A DNA stretch of 64,000 bases from Knoellia flava TL1 (lineage in GTDB: Bacteria > Actinomycetota > Actinomycetes > Actinomycetales > Dermatophilaceae). The stretch covers positions 62,001 to 126,000 of the forward strand of contig NZ_AVPI01000001.1 of the NCBI RefSeq assembly GCF_000768675.1. Direction: 5' to 3'. The notes below the pieces were generated by a model. It was not told the DNA's origin. It ran no database searches and saw only the letters and a program-made list of their open reading frames with translations. Both the position numbers and the translations under genes were made by a program. Shown piece after piece: positions 1 to 9,452 of the stretch (position 1 is its first letter; each line of letters opens with the position of its first letter).

Positions 1-18
1 TCGCCGGCCACCGGGCAG

Positions 19-24
19 TAGCCT
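19..24 (+). promoter_or_regulatory. -10 box of a leaderless promoter for the ACBP gene
   Basis: TAGCCT fits the actinobacterial -10 pattern TANNNT and ends 7 nt before the ATG at 32, so transcription would start at or next to the start codon. No Shine-Dalgarno is visible, which agrees with a leaderless mRNA. Confidence 0.55.
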
Positions 25-31
25 CGGACCC

Positions 32-286
32 ATGGCAGGCACCGAGTTCGACAAGGCCGTCAAGGCCGTGGACGCCCTCGACGAGGACCCCGGCAGCGAC
101 ACCAAGCTGCGCCTCTACGCGCTCTACAAGCAGGCCACGGTCGGCGACGTCGACGGCAAGCGCCCCGGCTTCACCAACCCGGTGGGCCGGGCGAAGTACG
201 ACGCGTGGGCTGCGCTGGCCGGCACGTCGACCGAGCAGGCGGAGGCCGACTACGTCGCCGAAGCGGGCCGTCTCACCGGCGCCTGA
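32..286 (+). CDS. Acyl-CoA-binding protein (ACBP family)
   Basis: An 84-residue protein of the usual ACBP length (about 86). It shows the family signature YALYKQATVGD near residues 29-39 and KYDAWAAL near 55-62, which in the family form the acyl-CoA pocket on a four-helix bundle. The family binds medium- and long-chain acyl-CoA esters in the cytosol and buffers or delivers them to lipid enzymes. The ATG at 32 gives the full domain and fits a leaderless promoter just upstream. It stands alone, converging on the rpf gene. Bacterial members are patchily distributed. The identification is secure; the acyl chain preference cannot be read from sequence. Confidence 0.9.
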   Translation: MAGTEFDKAVKAVDALDEDPGSDTKLRLYALYKQATVGDVDGKRPGFTNPVGRAKYDAWAALAGTSTEQAEADYVAEAGRLTGA

Positions 287-339
287 CTCGTTTCAGGGCT
301 CACCGGCGCGGAGGCGCGCAGCGGCGGATGCTCCCTCGC

Positions 340-1071
<732 letters not shown>

Positions 1072-1164
1072 TCACTTCTGTCACATAATTCAATCAAGTC
1101 ACAGAACTACACAAATGTAACTCACGTACCACGCTGGTGCAACCGCACGCCTACGGCGTGTCCC

Positions 1165-1176
1165 GTATGCCGTCCG
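1165..1176 (+). repeat. Copy of the 12-mer GTATGCCGTCCG (intergenic)
   Basis: Exact copy of the over-represented 12-mer, between the thrE homologue and rpf. Confidence 0.7.
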
Positions 1177-1235
1177 CCCTCGCCATGCGCCCACCTCCGT
1201 CCGCCACCTCCCCCACGGCGAGGGCGGACAGCGGC

Positions 1236-2690
1236 TCAGACGCGGGCGCGGCGGCGCGCCCGGCCGACGCGGCTGTCCCACCGCGAGGCGACGATCTCGC
1301 CGAGCGTCGTCCCCGTCGCGATGGCGAGGAGGACGCCGGCCGCCCCGAGCAGGGTGGCGACACCGGCCTGGAACGACAGCGTGCCGATGGACGAGGCGCT
1401 CTCCCCCACGAGCTCGTAGAGACCACGGAAGATCGTCAGACCCGGCAACAGCCCGAACGTCGCCGGGACGACGACGACCATCGCCGGCGCCCCGAGCCGT
1501 AGCGCGACGAGCCGGCCGACGAGGCCGAGGCTCACGGCGGCGATCCCGGTCGCAGTCACCGACCCCACCTCGGCCACGCGGGTCAGGGCGGCGAAGACGC
1601 CGGTGCCGGCGAGCGAGAGGAGCGCCGTGGGCAGGAGGAGCCCGCGCCGACTCTGCATCGTGATCGCACCGCACGAGCCGACGATGAGCGAGCCGAGGAC
1701 GGCGGCCCACCACTCCGACTGCGAGGTCCGCAGGTCGAGCACCGACGGCGAGACGAAGGAGACGTCCAGGGCGTCGGTGAGCCGGATCGTCAGACCCAGC
1801 GCGACAGCGATGCCGATGATGAGGCCGGTGAGCGACACGATGACGGCGAGCAGACGGCCGGCGCCGGTCACGGCATACCCCGAGATGACGTCCTCGACCG
1901 CGGAGGCCATCGTCCGTCCGGGAAGGAGGGCGACGATGCCGCCGGCGACGATGAACGCGAAGTCCTTGCCCCCCACCGGTATCCACCCCATCGCACCTGC
2001 GGCGTAGGCGACCCAGGCGAGCAGGGTGGCGACGAAGGCCGAGACGGCGTTCGAGTAGAAGTCGGGCAGGCGCATCGGCCCCATCGCCCGCTCGACGGCG
2101 GAGACGCCGAGGACGACGAGCACGGTGAGGAAGCCGGTGAAGAGCGAGGCGCCGATCATCACAGCGACCGCGGCGGCGAGCATCGCCGTCGCGAGGGTCA
2201 CCGACCAGTCGGGCCAGGTCCGCGGGGTGCGCTTGAGGTCACGCAGCTGCTCGGTGGCCTCGTGCATCTCGATGTGACCGTTGACGAAGGCGTCGATGAG
2301 CTCGTGGACCGCGACGAGCCGCGCGTAGTCGTGCCGGGTCGAGCGGACGACGCGCAGCGCGGTGACCGAGTGGACCGCGTCGATCCGCGCGTGCACGAGC
2401 AGGGACTGGAGGGTGATGTCGATCTCGACGTCGTTGAGCCCGGCGGCGGCGCACACCGCGGCGACGGAGCCCTCGACTTGGGGCGCACCGGCACCGCAGC
2501 GCAGCATGAGCTCGCCGAGCCGCACCGCGAGCTCGAGCGCCTCACGGACCCGGGCCTCCTCGGCGCCCTCGCTCGCGACACGGGCGTTGCGGTAGGGCGT
2601 GCGCCGCAGCAGGTCGACGAGCGGCATCGGCTCGGTCGGCGGGCCACCCTGGAGCCGCCACTGCCGACGTCGGCGGACCTCGTCGCTCAC
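1236..2690 (-). CDS. Threonine/serine exporter family membrane protein (ThrE-like)
   Basis: A 484-residue protein with a cytosolic first part (residues 1-160, including LGELMLRCGAGAPQVE, typical of the ThrE / DUF1212 domain). Two blocks of about five membrane helices follow, the second matching the ThrE_2 (DUF3815) half. ThrE of Corynebacterium glutamicum exports threonine and serine driven by the proton gradient. I chose GTG 2690 over an upstream start at 2735 because GTGA overlaps the stop of the kinase gene, implying coupled translation. The tail is basic (RVGRARRRARV). The substrate is inferred from the family only. Confidence 0.85.
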   Translation of the reverse strand: MSDEVRRRRQWRLQGGPPTEPMPLVDLLRRTPYRNARVASEGAEEARVREALELAVRLGELMLRCGAGAPQVEGSVAAVCAAAGLNDVEIDITLQSLLVHARIDAVHSVTALRVVRSTRHDYARLVAVHELIDAFVNGHIEMHEATEQLRDLKRTPRTWPDWSVTLATAMLAAAVAVMIGASLFTGFLTVLVVLGVSAVERAMGPMRLPDFYSNAVSAFVATLLAWVAYAAGAMGWIPVGGKDFAFIVAGGIVALLPGRTMASAVEDVISGYAVTGAGRLLAVIVSLTGLIIGIAVALGLTIRLTDALDVSFVSPSVLDLRTSQSEWWAAVLGSLIVGSCGAITMQSRRGLLLPTALLSLAGTGVFAALTRVAEVGSVTATGIAAVSLGLVGRLVALRLGAPAMVVVVPATFGLLPGLTIFRGLYELVGESASSIGTLSFQAGVATLLGAAGVLLAIATGTTLGEIVASRWDSRVGRARRRARV

Positions 2691-4447
2691 GGGAGCGTGA
2701 GCCGGTCGGCCCACGCCGTGCCCGTGGGCCACCACGACGGTTCACCGGTGACGACACCGGCCGCGGCCACCGCGGCCGCGGTGACGAGGAGGAGCAGCAC
2801 GACGACCCGGCTGGCGCTCGGGCCCGGTGTGAGGCCGCGGACGATGCTGCGCGTCCCGCGCCGCACGCTCGCGCCACCCGGACCCCACCACGCCATGAGA
2901 CCGGCGAGGAGACCGCCGACAGCAAGCGGCACGAGCGCGTTGGGCTCGGGCGAACCCGTCCCCTGGACCGCGACGACCACGAGCGCCGCGCAGAAGACGC
3001 CCGAGACGGCGATGAGGGCGGGCATCACCGCGCCGAAGAGCGAGGCCAGCAGCCCCACGAGGAGGTGCCACGGGCCGGCGAGCACGGCGACGGGCACGTC
3101 ACTGCGCCGGACGCCTCGGTCGTGCCTGCGCATGATGAGCGAGGTCACCGAGCGGTCGGTCGTGCGCGCGAGCACGAGCCAGAGCAGCAGGCCGGCTGCG
3201 GCGACGACGGGTGCCGTCGCCGCCGCCGCGACGAGGACCGCGAGCAGGGCGCCGACGGTGCCGCTGCGGCTCGCACGGCCGATGCGCGGGTCGAGCCGTT
3301 GCTCGCCCGCCCACGGTGCGTTGCCGTCCTGCCCGTATGCCGTCCCGTCACCACCGGGGCCCGGTCCGAGCTGGTCGTGGCGCGGTCCGAAGACGAGGTC
3401 GGCGGGGTCCTGCCTCGCGGGCAGCAGGGTCTGCGCCGGCATCGGAGCCGGGCGGATCGGCGTCACGGGCGCGAGACCGGCGATCGGGGCCGCCGTGACG
3501 GCGCGGGACAACGGCATCACGGCCGTGCGTGGCACCGAGAAGGACTGGGTCGCGGCCGGCGGCGGCACCGGAGGGCGGACCTGGATGACGTCGGTGACGA
3601 GCCCGCCGTGGGCATAGCGCTCGAGTGCCGCGACGACATCGCGCTGGTCCGGCCGGTCCTGCGGGTCCGGCGAGAGCGCGGCATACAGGAGGGGCGAGAT
3701 CCGCTCGTCGACTCCGCGGAGGTCGGGGTCGCCCGTCGTGACGCGGTTGAGGACGACGTCCATCGGTCCGCGCCCGAAGGGCGGGTGCCCCGACGCGGCA
3801 TACGCGAGAGTGGCGGCCCAGCCCCACCAGTCGGTCGCGGGCGAGACCGGCTGGCCCTCGACGACCTCGGGCGAGAGGTAGCCGGGCGTGCCCATGACGA
3901 GGCCCGTCATCGTGAGGCGGATGTCGTCGGTGACGTGGGCGATGCCGAAGTCGATGACGACCGGGTCACCGTCGACCATGAGGACGTTGCCCGGCTTGAG
4001 GTCGCGGTGGACGACGTCGCTCTCATGGATGACGTCGAGCGCCTCGGCGAGGCCGCGCCCGAGGCGGTGCAGGTCGTCCGCGCCCATGGGACCGCTCGAC
4101 CCGACGACCTCGTCGAGCGGCGGGCCCGGGACGTAGCGGGTGACGATGAACGGGCGCTCGCCGTCGATGTCGGCGTCGATGACCGGTGCCACACGGGGGC
4201 TGCGGATGCGGCTCAACGTGTCGACCTCGCGCGAGAGCCGGGCGCGCGCGGCGGGGTCGTGCGCGACGTGTGGGCGCAGCACCTTGATGGCGACGGCCTT
4301 GCCCTGGCGGTCGAGGGCGAGGTGGACCACACCCATCCCACCCTCGCCGAGGCGCTGGACGAGGCGATAGGAGCCCAGCAGCGAGTGCTCGGGCAGGGCG
4401 TCCCTCCCCTCCGGCTCGTCGAGGATCTCGGCGGTCATGACAGACAC
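2687..4447 (-). CDS. Membrane-anchored Ser/Thr protein kinase
   Basis: A 586-residue Hanks-type kinase. The glycine loop GEGGMGVVH is at 34-42, the ATP lysine K55 in AIK, the catalytic HRDLKPGN at 147-154, DFG at 166-168, and GTPGYLSPE in the activation region. All catalytic residues are present. After residue 285 comes a proline/alanine-rich linker, then several hydrophobic helices (from about residue 395) and a very hydrophobic C-terminus. It lacks PASTA or other sensor repeats, so it differs from PknB. The start is GTG 4447 or ATG 4438; neither has a clear ribosome site. Its stop overlaps the ThrE-like exporter start, so the exporter is a candidate partner or substrate, by inference only. 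Confidence 0.88.
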   Translation of the reverse strand: MSVMTAEILDEPEGRDALPEHSLLGSYRLVQRLGEGGMGVVHLALDRQGKAVAIKVLRPHVAHDPAARARLSREVDTLSRIRSPRVAPVIDADIDGERPFIVTRYVPGPPLDEVVGSSGPMGADDLHRLGRGLAEALDVIHESDVVHRDLKPGNVLMVDGDPVVIDFGIAHVTDDIRLTMTGLVMGTPGYLSPEVVEGQPVSPATDWWGWAATLAYAASGHPPFGRGPMDVVLNRVTTGDPDLRGVDERISPLLYAALSPDPQDRPDQRDVVAALERYAHGGLVTDVIQVRPPVPPPAATQSFSVPRTAVMPLSRAVTAAPIAGLAPVTPIRPAPMPAQTLLPARQDPADLVFGPRHDQLGPGPGGDGTAYGQDGNAPWAGEQRLDPRIGRASRSGTVGALLAVLVAAAATAPVVAAAGLLLWLVLARTTDRSVTSLIMRRHDRGVRRSDVPVAVLAGPWHLLVGLLASLFGAVMPALIAVSGVFCAALVVVAVQGTGSPEPNALVPLAVGGLLAGLMAWWGPGGASVRRGTRSIVRGLTPGPSASRVVVLLLLVTAAAVAAAGVVTGEPSWWPTGTAWADRLTLP

Positions 4448-4549
4448 GGTATGCCGTCACCCTGAGCGGAACCTGTCCGAACCGCCGAGTGGGCATGGGG
4501 CGGGTGTGACCAGTGTGGCGAAGGGACCACGTCCCGGACGGCCCGTGAG

Positions 4550-4978
4550 CTACTGCTGGATGTAGGCGCTCAGCTGGTCGCGCTCGGCCTGGAGGTCGGT
4601 GATCCGGTGCTTGACGACATCACCGATGCTCACGATCGCCGCCAGCCGGCCGTCGACGACGACCGGCACGTGGCGGAAGCGGTTCTCGGTCATCGTGTGC
4701 TCGAGCGCGACGAGCTCGTCCTCGGGCGAACACGTCTGCACCTCGGCGGTCATGATCGCGCTCACCGGGCCCTCGAGGATGCCGGCGCCGTCCTTCTGGA
4801 GGTGGCGCACGACATCGCGCTCGCTGACGATCCCGGCGATCGTCGCGTCGTCGTCACTGACGACGACGGCGCCGATGCGGTGCTCGGCGAGCAGGTCGAG
4901 GAGGTCGGTGACACTGGCGTCGGAGCGCACCGTGACGACGGTGCCTCCCTTGCGCTTCACGACATCGGAGATCCTCAT
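4550..4978 (-). CDS. Two-CBS-domain protein
   Basis: A 142-residue soluble protein built of two CBS repeats: residues 8-60 (TVRSDASVTDLLDLLAEHR, then IAGIVSERDVVR) and about 72-128 (IMTAEVQTCSPEDELVALEH, then LAAIVSIGDVVK). A short charged tail follows. Tandem CBS modules bind adenine nucleotides and usually regulate something else; this stand-alone form has no known target here. I start it at ATG 4978 (MRISDVVK); the longer open frame upstream is composition-driven and unlike the family. It diverges from the sugar-ABC ATPase gene at 5182. Confidence 0.88.
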   Translation of the reverse strand: MRISDVVKRKGGTVVTVRSDASVTDLLDLLAEHRIGAVVVSDDDATIAGIVSERDVVRHLQKDGAGILEGPVSAIMTAEVQTCSPEDELVALEHTMTENRFRHVPVVVDGRLAAIVSIGDVVKHRITDLQAERDQLSAYIQQ

Positions 4979-5071
4979 GTGCCGACGGTAGTGCTCCGCG
5001 CGGGAGCGCGCCAGACTTCCGCGAAGGCACCCCGCCGAGGCGTCCCGGTGCGCGGCCCGAGCGTGACAGGG

Positions 5072-5083
5072 CGGACGGCATAC
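5072..5083 (-). repeat. Copy of the 12-mer GTATGCCGTCCG (intergenic)
   Basis: Exact copy on the minus strand, between the divergent CBS and ABC ATPase genes, followed by a partial second copy (CGGCATGC). Confidence 0.7.
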
Positions 5084-5181
5084 GGCATGCTGAACGCACC
5101 GCTGACACCGACGTCGGCGGGTTTTCCCTTTACAACGGATCGTCCGGCACGTTCCTGCCGGTGAAGGAAGGCAATGACGCC

Positions 5182-6288
5182 ATGGCAACTGTGAAGTTCG
5201 ACGAAGCGACCCGGATCTACCCGGGCAACGACAAGCCCTCGGTCGACCGGCTCAACATCGACATCCAGGACGGCGAGTTCCTCGTCCTCGTCGGCCCGTC
5301 CGGATGTGGCAAGTCCACGTCCCTGCGCATGCTGGCCGGCCTCGAGGAGGTCAACGGCGGCAAGATCTGGATCGGCGACCGCGACGTCACGAACCTGTCC
5401 CCCAAGGACCGCGACGTGGCCATGGTCTTCCAGAACTACGCGCTCTACCCGCACATGAGCGTCGCCGACAACATGGGCTTCGCGCTCAAGATCGCCGGCG
5501 TCGACAAGGGCGAGATCCGCAAGCGCGTCGAGGAGGCCGCCAAGATCCTCGACCTCACCCAGTACCTCGACCGCAAGCCGAAGGCCCTCTCCGGTGGCCA
5601 GCGCCAGCGCGTCGCCATGGGTCGCGCGATCGTCCGCTCGCCCCAGGTCTTCCTCATGGACGAGCCGCTGTCGAACCTCGACGCCAAGCTCCGCGTCCAG
5701 ACGCGCACCCAGATCGCCTCGCTGCAGCGCCGCCTCGGCGTCACCACGGTCTACGTCACCCACGACCAGACCGAGGCCATGACGATGGGTGACCGCATCG
5801 CGGTCCTCAAGGACGGCATCCTCCAGCAGTGCGCGACGCCGCGCGAGATGTACGACTCCCCGGCCAACGTCTTCGTCGCCGGCTTCATCGGCTCGCCGGC
5901 GATGAACCTCGTCTCGGTGCCCGTCACCGACGGTGGCGTGAAGTTCGGCTCGCACACCCTCCCCGTCGAGCGTGACTCGCTCGCCGGCGGCGGCAGCAAC
6001 GTCATCGTGGGCGTGCGCCCGGAGGACGTCGAGGTCGGCGGCGAGGGCGACGGTCTCGAGCTCACGGTCGACGTCGTCGAGGAGCTCGGCGCCGACGCCT
6101 ACGTCTACGGCACGCCCACCGACAGCGCCATCAAGCTCGAGGGTGGCGACGACGCGCTCGTCAAGCCGTTCATCGCCCGCGTCGACGGTCGCCGCGTGCC
6201 GATGAAGGGCGAGAAGATCTGGGTCCAGCCCAACTCGAGCCACATGCACGTCTTCAACTCGGAGTCCGGCGCGCGCCTCAGCCACTGA
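5182..6288 (+). CDS. Sugar ABC transporter ATP-binding protein (UgpC/MsmK/MsiK type)
   Basis: A 368-residue ATPase: Walker [10 protein letters not shown] near residues 37-45, Q-loop in MVFQNYALYPHMS, signature LSGGQRQR, Walker B VFLMDEPLSNLDAKLR, switch histidine in VTHDQTEAMT. A C-terminal TOBE/OB region (GVRPEDVEV) is typical of the carbohydrate CUT1 importers. I chose ATG 5182 because GAAGGAAGG lies 10 nt upstream; an in-frame GTG at 5161 has no such signal. No permease or binding protein gene is nearby. In Streptomyces the orphan MsiK energises several sugar importers, and the same role is likely here. Confidence 0.9.
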   Translation: MATVKFDEATRIYPGNDKPSVDRLNIDIQDGEFLVLVGPSGCGKSTSLRMLAGLEEVNGGKIWIGDRDVTNLSPKDRDVAMVFQNYALYPHMSVADNMGFALKIAGVDKGEIRKRVEEAAKILDLTQYLDRKPKALSGGQRQRVAMGRAIVRSPQVFLMDEPLSNLDAKLRVQTRTQIASLQRRLGVTTVYVTHDQTEAMTMGDRIAVLKDGILQQCATPREMYDSPANVFVAGFIGSPAMNLVSVPVTDGGVKFGSHTLPVERDSLAGGGSNVIVGVRPEDVEVGGEGDGLELTVDVVEELGADAYVYGTPTDSAIKLEGGDDALVKPFIARVDGRRVPMKGEKIWVQPNSSHMHVFNSESGARLSH

Positions 6289-6303
6289 GGTAGCCCACCC
6301 GTC

Positions 6304-6350
6304 GTCAGGGGTGCCAGGAGCCGGTATGCCGTGCTCCCGGCGCCCCTGAC
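6304..6350 (+). terminator. Strong hairpin after the ABC ATPase gene
   Basis: Arms of about 18 bp: GTCAGGGG, GCC and GGAGC pair with GCTCC, GGC and CCCCTGAC, with two unpaired positions. There is no U-run. The loop carries GTATGCC, the over-represented 7-mer. It lies 15 bp past the stop codon at 6288. Confidence 0.7.
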
Positions 6351-6415
6351 GCGTTCCGCCCCGCTCCACGCCCCGTCGTACCCAGCGTTCCCGCGTTCCT
6401 TTCCGGAGGTGGCCG

Positions 6416-7657
6416 ATGGCCCTCGAGATCACGACTGCGCGACCGGACCCGGCCCTGCTCGACCTGCCGTGGTCGCTGCCGCTCGAGGAGTGGCCGGAGG
6501 ACCAGCTCGCCGCCCTCCCCCGCGGCATCTCCCGCCACGTCGTGCGCTTCGTCAAGCTGTCCGGCCGCGTCCTCGCCGTCAAGGAGATCAAGGAGGACAT
6601 CGCCCGGCGCGAGTACGCCATGCTCCGCAACCTGCGGCGCCTCGACCAGCCGTCGGTCGAGCCGTTCGGCATCGTCAGCGGGCGGGTCGCCGCCGACGGC
6701 ACCCCGCTCGACGCCTGCCTGCTCACTCGGCACCTCAAGTTCTCCCTCCCCTACCGCGCGCTCTTCTCGCAGGGGCTGCGCCCCGGCACCGAGACCCGGC
6801 TCATCGACGCGCTCGCCGTGCTGCTCGTCCGGCTGCACCTCACCGGCTTCTGGTGGGGCGACGTGTCGCTGTCCAACACGCTCTTCCGCCGCGACGCCGG
6901 CAGCTTCGCCGCGTGGCTCGTCGATGCCGAGACCGGTGAGCTCTTCCCGAGTCTCACCAACGGCCAGCGCGCGCACGACCTCGACATCGCCCGCGTCAAC
7001 ATCGCGGGTGAGCTCATGGACCTTCAGGCCGGCGAGCTGCTCGACCCGACGATCGACCCGATCGACGTCTCCAACCGCATCGTCACGCGCTACGAGGAGC
7101 TGTGGCGCGAGCTCACCGCGACCGAGGAGTTCGACACCGGCGAGCGGTGGCGCGTCGAGGAGCGGATCCGCCGGCTCAACGCGGTCGGCTTCGACGTCGA
7201 CGAGCTCGCGATCTCGACCGACATCGACGGCACCCGCATCAGCATCCAGCCCAAGGTCGTCGACGCCGGGCACCACTCGCGCCGGCTCCTGCGGCTCACC
7301 GGCCTCGACGTCGGCGAGGGCCAGGCCCGCCGCCTGCTCAACGACCTCGACAACTACCGCGCCGCCTCCGACCGGCAGAACGACGACGAGGAGCTCGTCG
7401 CGCACGAGTGGCTCACGCGGATCTACGAGCCGATCACCCGCCGCGTGCCGCGCGAGCTGTCGGGCAAGCTCGAGCCGGCCGAGCTCTTCCACGAGGTGCT
7501 CGAGCACCGGTGGTACATGGCCGAGCGCGAGCAGCAGGACGTCCCCATCGAGCGGGCCATCGAGGACTACGTGAGGTCGATCCTGCCGACCAAGCCCGAC
7601 GAGGTCTCGGTCGTCGGCGTCGACACGGTCGAGATGCCGGTCATCGCCGCGGACTGA
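6416..7657 (+). CDS. DUF4032 domain protein, kinase-like fold
   Basis: A 413-residue soluble protein. The N-terminal half resembles lipopolysaccharide-kinase/RIO-like folds: VLAVKEIKEDIARREYAML supplies a lysine and acidic residues, and LTGFWWGDVSLSNTL resembles an HxDxxxxN catalytic loop in which D is kept (GDVSLSN). WLVDAETGE resembles the metal-binding segment. The C-terminal half (about 210-400) matches the DUF4032 region conserved in actinobacteria. A good ribosome site (GGAGG) precedes ATG 6416. No substrate is known, and the kinase activity is inference from motif order. It is monocistronic between hairpins. Confidence 0.8.
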   Translation: MALEITTARPDPALLDLPWSLPLEEWPEDQLAALPRGISRHVVRFVKLSGRVLAVKEIKEDIARREYAMLRNLRRLDQPSVEPFGIVSGRVAADGTPLDACLLTRHLKFSLPYRALFSQGLRPGTETRLIDALAVLLVRLHLTGFWWGDVSLSNTLFRRDAGSFAAWLVDAETGELFPSLTNGQRAHDLDIARVNIAGELMDLQAGELLDPTIDPIDVSNRIVTRYEELWRELTATEEFDTGERWRVEERIRRLNAVGFDVDELAISTDIDGTRISIQPKVVDAGHHSRRLLRLTGLDVGEGQARRLLNDLDNYRAASDRQNDDEELVAHEWLTRIYEPITRRVPRELSGKLEPAELFHEVLEHRWYMAEREQQDVPIERAIEDYVRSILPTKPDEVSVVGVDTVEMPVIAAD

Positions 7658-7726
7658 GTCCGCCCCCGGGCGCCGGTCACTAGGATCGGGGCGTCCATCG
7701 CCACGCCCACAGGGGGAACCACCCGC

Positions 7727-8476
7727 ATGTCCGAGCCGCACGACCCGAACCGACCGCAGGAGCCGGCGGAGCGACCTGCCTCGTCGTCGAGCGGGGGCTA
7801 CCAGCCTGAGCCGCCGTCGTGGTACCGCGAGCCCGGTGCACCGGGGCAGCAACCGCAGCAGCAGCCGTATGCCGGCGGCGCACCCTCGCAGCCCGCCTAC
7901 CAGGCCGCGCCGGGCTACCAAGCGGCCCCGGGCCTCAATCCCTATGGCGGCGCCCAGCAGGCGTGGCCGGGGTCCAAGGCCTACGTCGAGCAGCACTTCG
8001 GCCCGGTCGCCGGCTTCGGCAGCCGAGCCGGTGCGCTCATCATCGACACGCTGCTCACCCTGCTCGGCCTCATCCCCTTCATCCTCGGAGCGGTCCTGCT
8101 CGTCACCGCGGCACCGGACGTGGACGCCGCCGGCTACTCGGTGCCGGGCACCGCGGACGGAGGGCTGGCAGCGACGGGCGGCATCCTCATGGGCCTCGGC
8201 GTGCTGCTCATGATCGGCATCCAGATCTGGAACCGGATCTTCAAGATGGGCCGCACCGGCCAGAGCGTCGGCAAGAAGATGCTCGGCCTCAAGCTCGTCA
8301 ACGAGCAGAACGGCCAGCCGATCGGCGCGATGCAGTCGTTCCTGCGCGAGCTCGTCGGCGGCCTCATCAACCAGATCGTCTACCTCAGCTACCTCTGGAT
8401 GCTGTGGGACGACAACAAGCAGACCCTCGCCGACAAGGTCGTCCACTCGACGGTCATCGAGGTCCCCAAGTCCTGA
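7727..8476 (+). CDS. RDD family membrane protein
   Basis: A 249-residue protein. The first 85 residues are low complexity, rich in P, Q, G and Y (YRE, QQPQQQPY, GYQAAPG), and probably disordered. The RDD domain follows: RAGALIIDTLLTLLG opens the first membrane helix, helix two spans a region near residues 145-165, and the conserved tail GRTGQSVGKKMLGLKLV leads to a last helix (INQIVYLSYLWML) and LADKVV near the end. RDD proteins are small membrane proteins of mostly unknown role, some linked to Na+/H+ exchange. The start ATG 7727 has an AGGGGGA ribosome site. The gene ends just before a 73-bp palindrome. Confidence 0.85.
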   Translation: MSEPHDPNRPQEPAERPASSSSGGYQPEPPSWYREPGAPGQQPQQQPYAGGAPSQPAYQAAPGYQAAPGLNPYGGAQQAWPGSKAYVEQHFGPVAGFGSRAGALIIDTLLTLLGLIPFILGAVLLVTAAPDVDAAGYSVPGTADGGLAATGGILMGLGVLLMIGIQIWNRIFKMGRTGQSVGKKMLGLKLVNEQNGQPIGAMQSFLRELVGGLINQIVYLSYLWMLWDDNKQTLADKVVHSTVIEVPKS

Positions 8477-8487
8477 CCCCGGGCTCC

Positions 8488-8560
8488 CGACTTATTGCGA
8501 AAAAGCGACACTTCTGGGCCGATTTCGGCCCCGAATGTGTCGCCTTTTCGCAATAAGTCG
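8488..8560. repeat. 73-bp palindrome, family A copy 1
   Basis: Starts CGACTTATTGCGAAAA and ends TTTTCGCAATAAGTCG. The arms pair over about 24 bp with one internal mismatch, and the tip holds an inner hairpin (GGGCC/GGCCC). It fills the gap between two converging genes (RDD gene and the DUF2752 gene), so it probably terminates both. Confidence 0.85.
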
Positions 8561-8577
8561 CGGTCGGGATCCGCGGG

Positions 8578-9030
8578 TCACTCCGGGGAGAGCCAGGTCC
8601 AGCCTGGGACGTTGCGCAGCACCCAGAACGCCATGATGACCCAGAAGAGGCCGTAGAGCAGCCACGCCGGGGCTGCGGTCATCCGTCGCTCACCGCGCCA
8701 CTGGCGCCGGGTCCATCGCGCGAAGCCGAGGACCAAGACGACGAACGTCGCCACGGCGAGCGGGTTGCGGTGCAGGGCCTCGAGCACGTCGCCGTTGCTC
8801 AGCGCGTGGGTGGCGCGCAGGGTGCCACACCCCGGGCAGAAGGTGCCGGTGAGGAGGAGCCACGGGCACGTCGGGTAGTTGCCCGGCTGGTTGGGGTCGA
8901 GCAGGTGCGCGACGAGGACGAACCCCGTCGCGCCGGCGGCGGAGACCGCCGGCCACAGCAGACGACGCCCCCGCCCGACCGACGGGTCGGCGAGCAGGGG
9001 CGTCGAGGACTGCAGGGACGTCTGGATCAC
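8578..9030 (-). CDS. DUF2752 family membrane protein
   Basis: A 150-residue integral membrane protein with about three hydrophobic helices. The DUF2752 hallmark is present: CPWLLLTGTFCPGCGTLRA, with a CxxCG pair, near residues 60-80. Function unknown for the family. I start it at GTG 9030, which overlaps the stop of the upstream CD225-like gene (GTGA); the longer open frame would run antisense-like through that gene. The pairing with a CD225 protein suggests a common membrane role, but this is inference. It ends facing the 73-bp palindrome. Confidence 0.85.
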   Translation of the reverse strand: MIQTSLQSSTPLLADPSVGRGRRLLWPAVSAAGATGFVLVAHLLDPNQPGNYPTCPWLLLTGTFCPGCGTLRATHALSNGDVLEALHRNPLAVATFVVLVLGFARWTRRQWRGERRMTAAPAWLLYGLFWVIMAFWVLRNVPGWTWLSPE

Positions 9031-9452
9031 ATGCCCGTGGTCGAGGTGTCCGAGCTCAGCACGCCGGCGAAGATCAGGACGACGTAGATGAGCGTCGCGA
9101 TGATGCCGAGAACGAGGGCGATCGTCGCGAACTTCTTCGCCTTGGCCGCGGCCTCGACGGCGCCGGCCTGGTCGCCCGCGTTCCACTTGCCGTTGACCTG
9201 CGCGGCGAAGACGACGGCCGGGATGCCGAGCGGCCAGCAGCAGAGCAGGCCGAGGATCGCCAGGACGAGGTTGTTGCTCGGCGGCGGGCCCGCGGGAGCG
9301 CCACCGTAACCGCCGGAGGGCGGCGGCGGGGCGCCGTAGGAGCCGCCGTCGTAGCCGCCACCACTCGGCGGGGGCGGCGGGGTGGAGCCACCGTCGTTGC
9401 CGCTGCCGCCACCGGGCGGCGGGGGCGGCGGGGTGCTTCCGTAGTCAGACAT
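9027..9452 (-). CDS. CD225/dispanin-like membrane protein with Pro/Gly-rich N-terminus
   Basis: A 141-residue protein. Residues 1-65 are proline/glycine repeats (STPPPPPPGG, STPPPPPSGG, GAPPPPSGGYGG). Two membrane helices follow: LVLAILGLLCCWPLGIPAVVFA and FATIALVLGIIATLIYVVLIFAG, separated by QVNGKWNAGDQAGAVEAAAKAKK. This matches the CD225 layout, in which cysteine pairs next to helix one and a xKxxxGDxxGAxxxSxxAK loop recur. Bacterial members are common in actinobacteria and have no settled role. ATG 9452 has a GAGAGGGA ribosome site; I rejected the extension to 9527. Confidence 0.85.
   Translation of the reverse strand: MSDYGSTPPPPPPGGGSGNDGGSTPPPPPSGGGYDGGSYGAPPPPSGGYGGAPAGPPPSNNLVLAILGLLCCWPLGIPAVVFAAQVNGKWNAGDQAGAVEAAAKAKKFATIALVLGIIATLIYVVLIFAGVLSSDTSTTGM

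Noticed and set aside
4975-6738. Minus-strand 587-codon open frame opposite the ABC ATPase gene
   Set aside because: Antisense to a complete, well-conserved gene; low-complexity composition and no motif.
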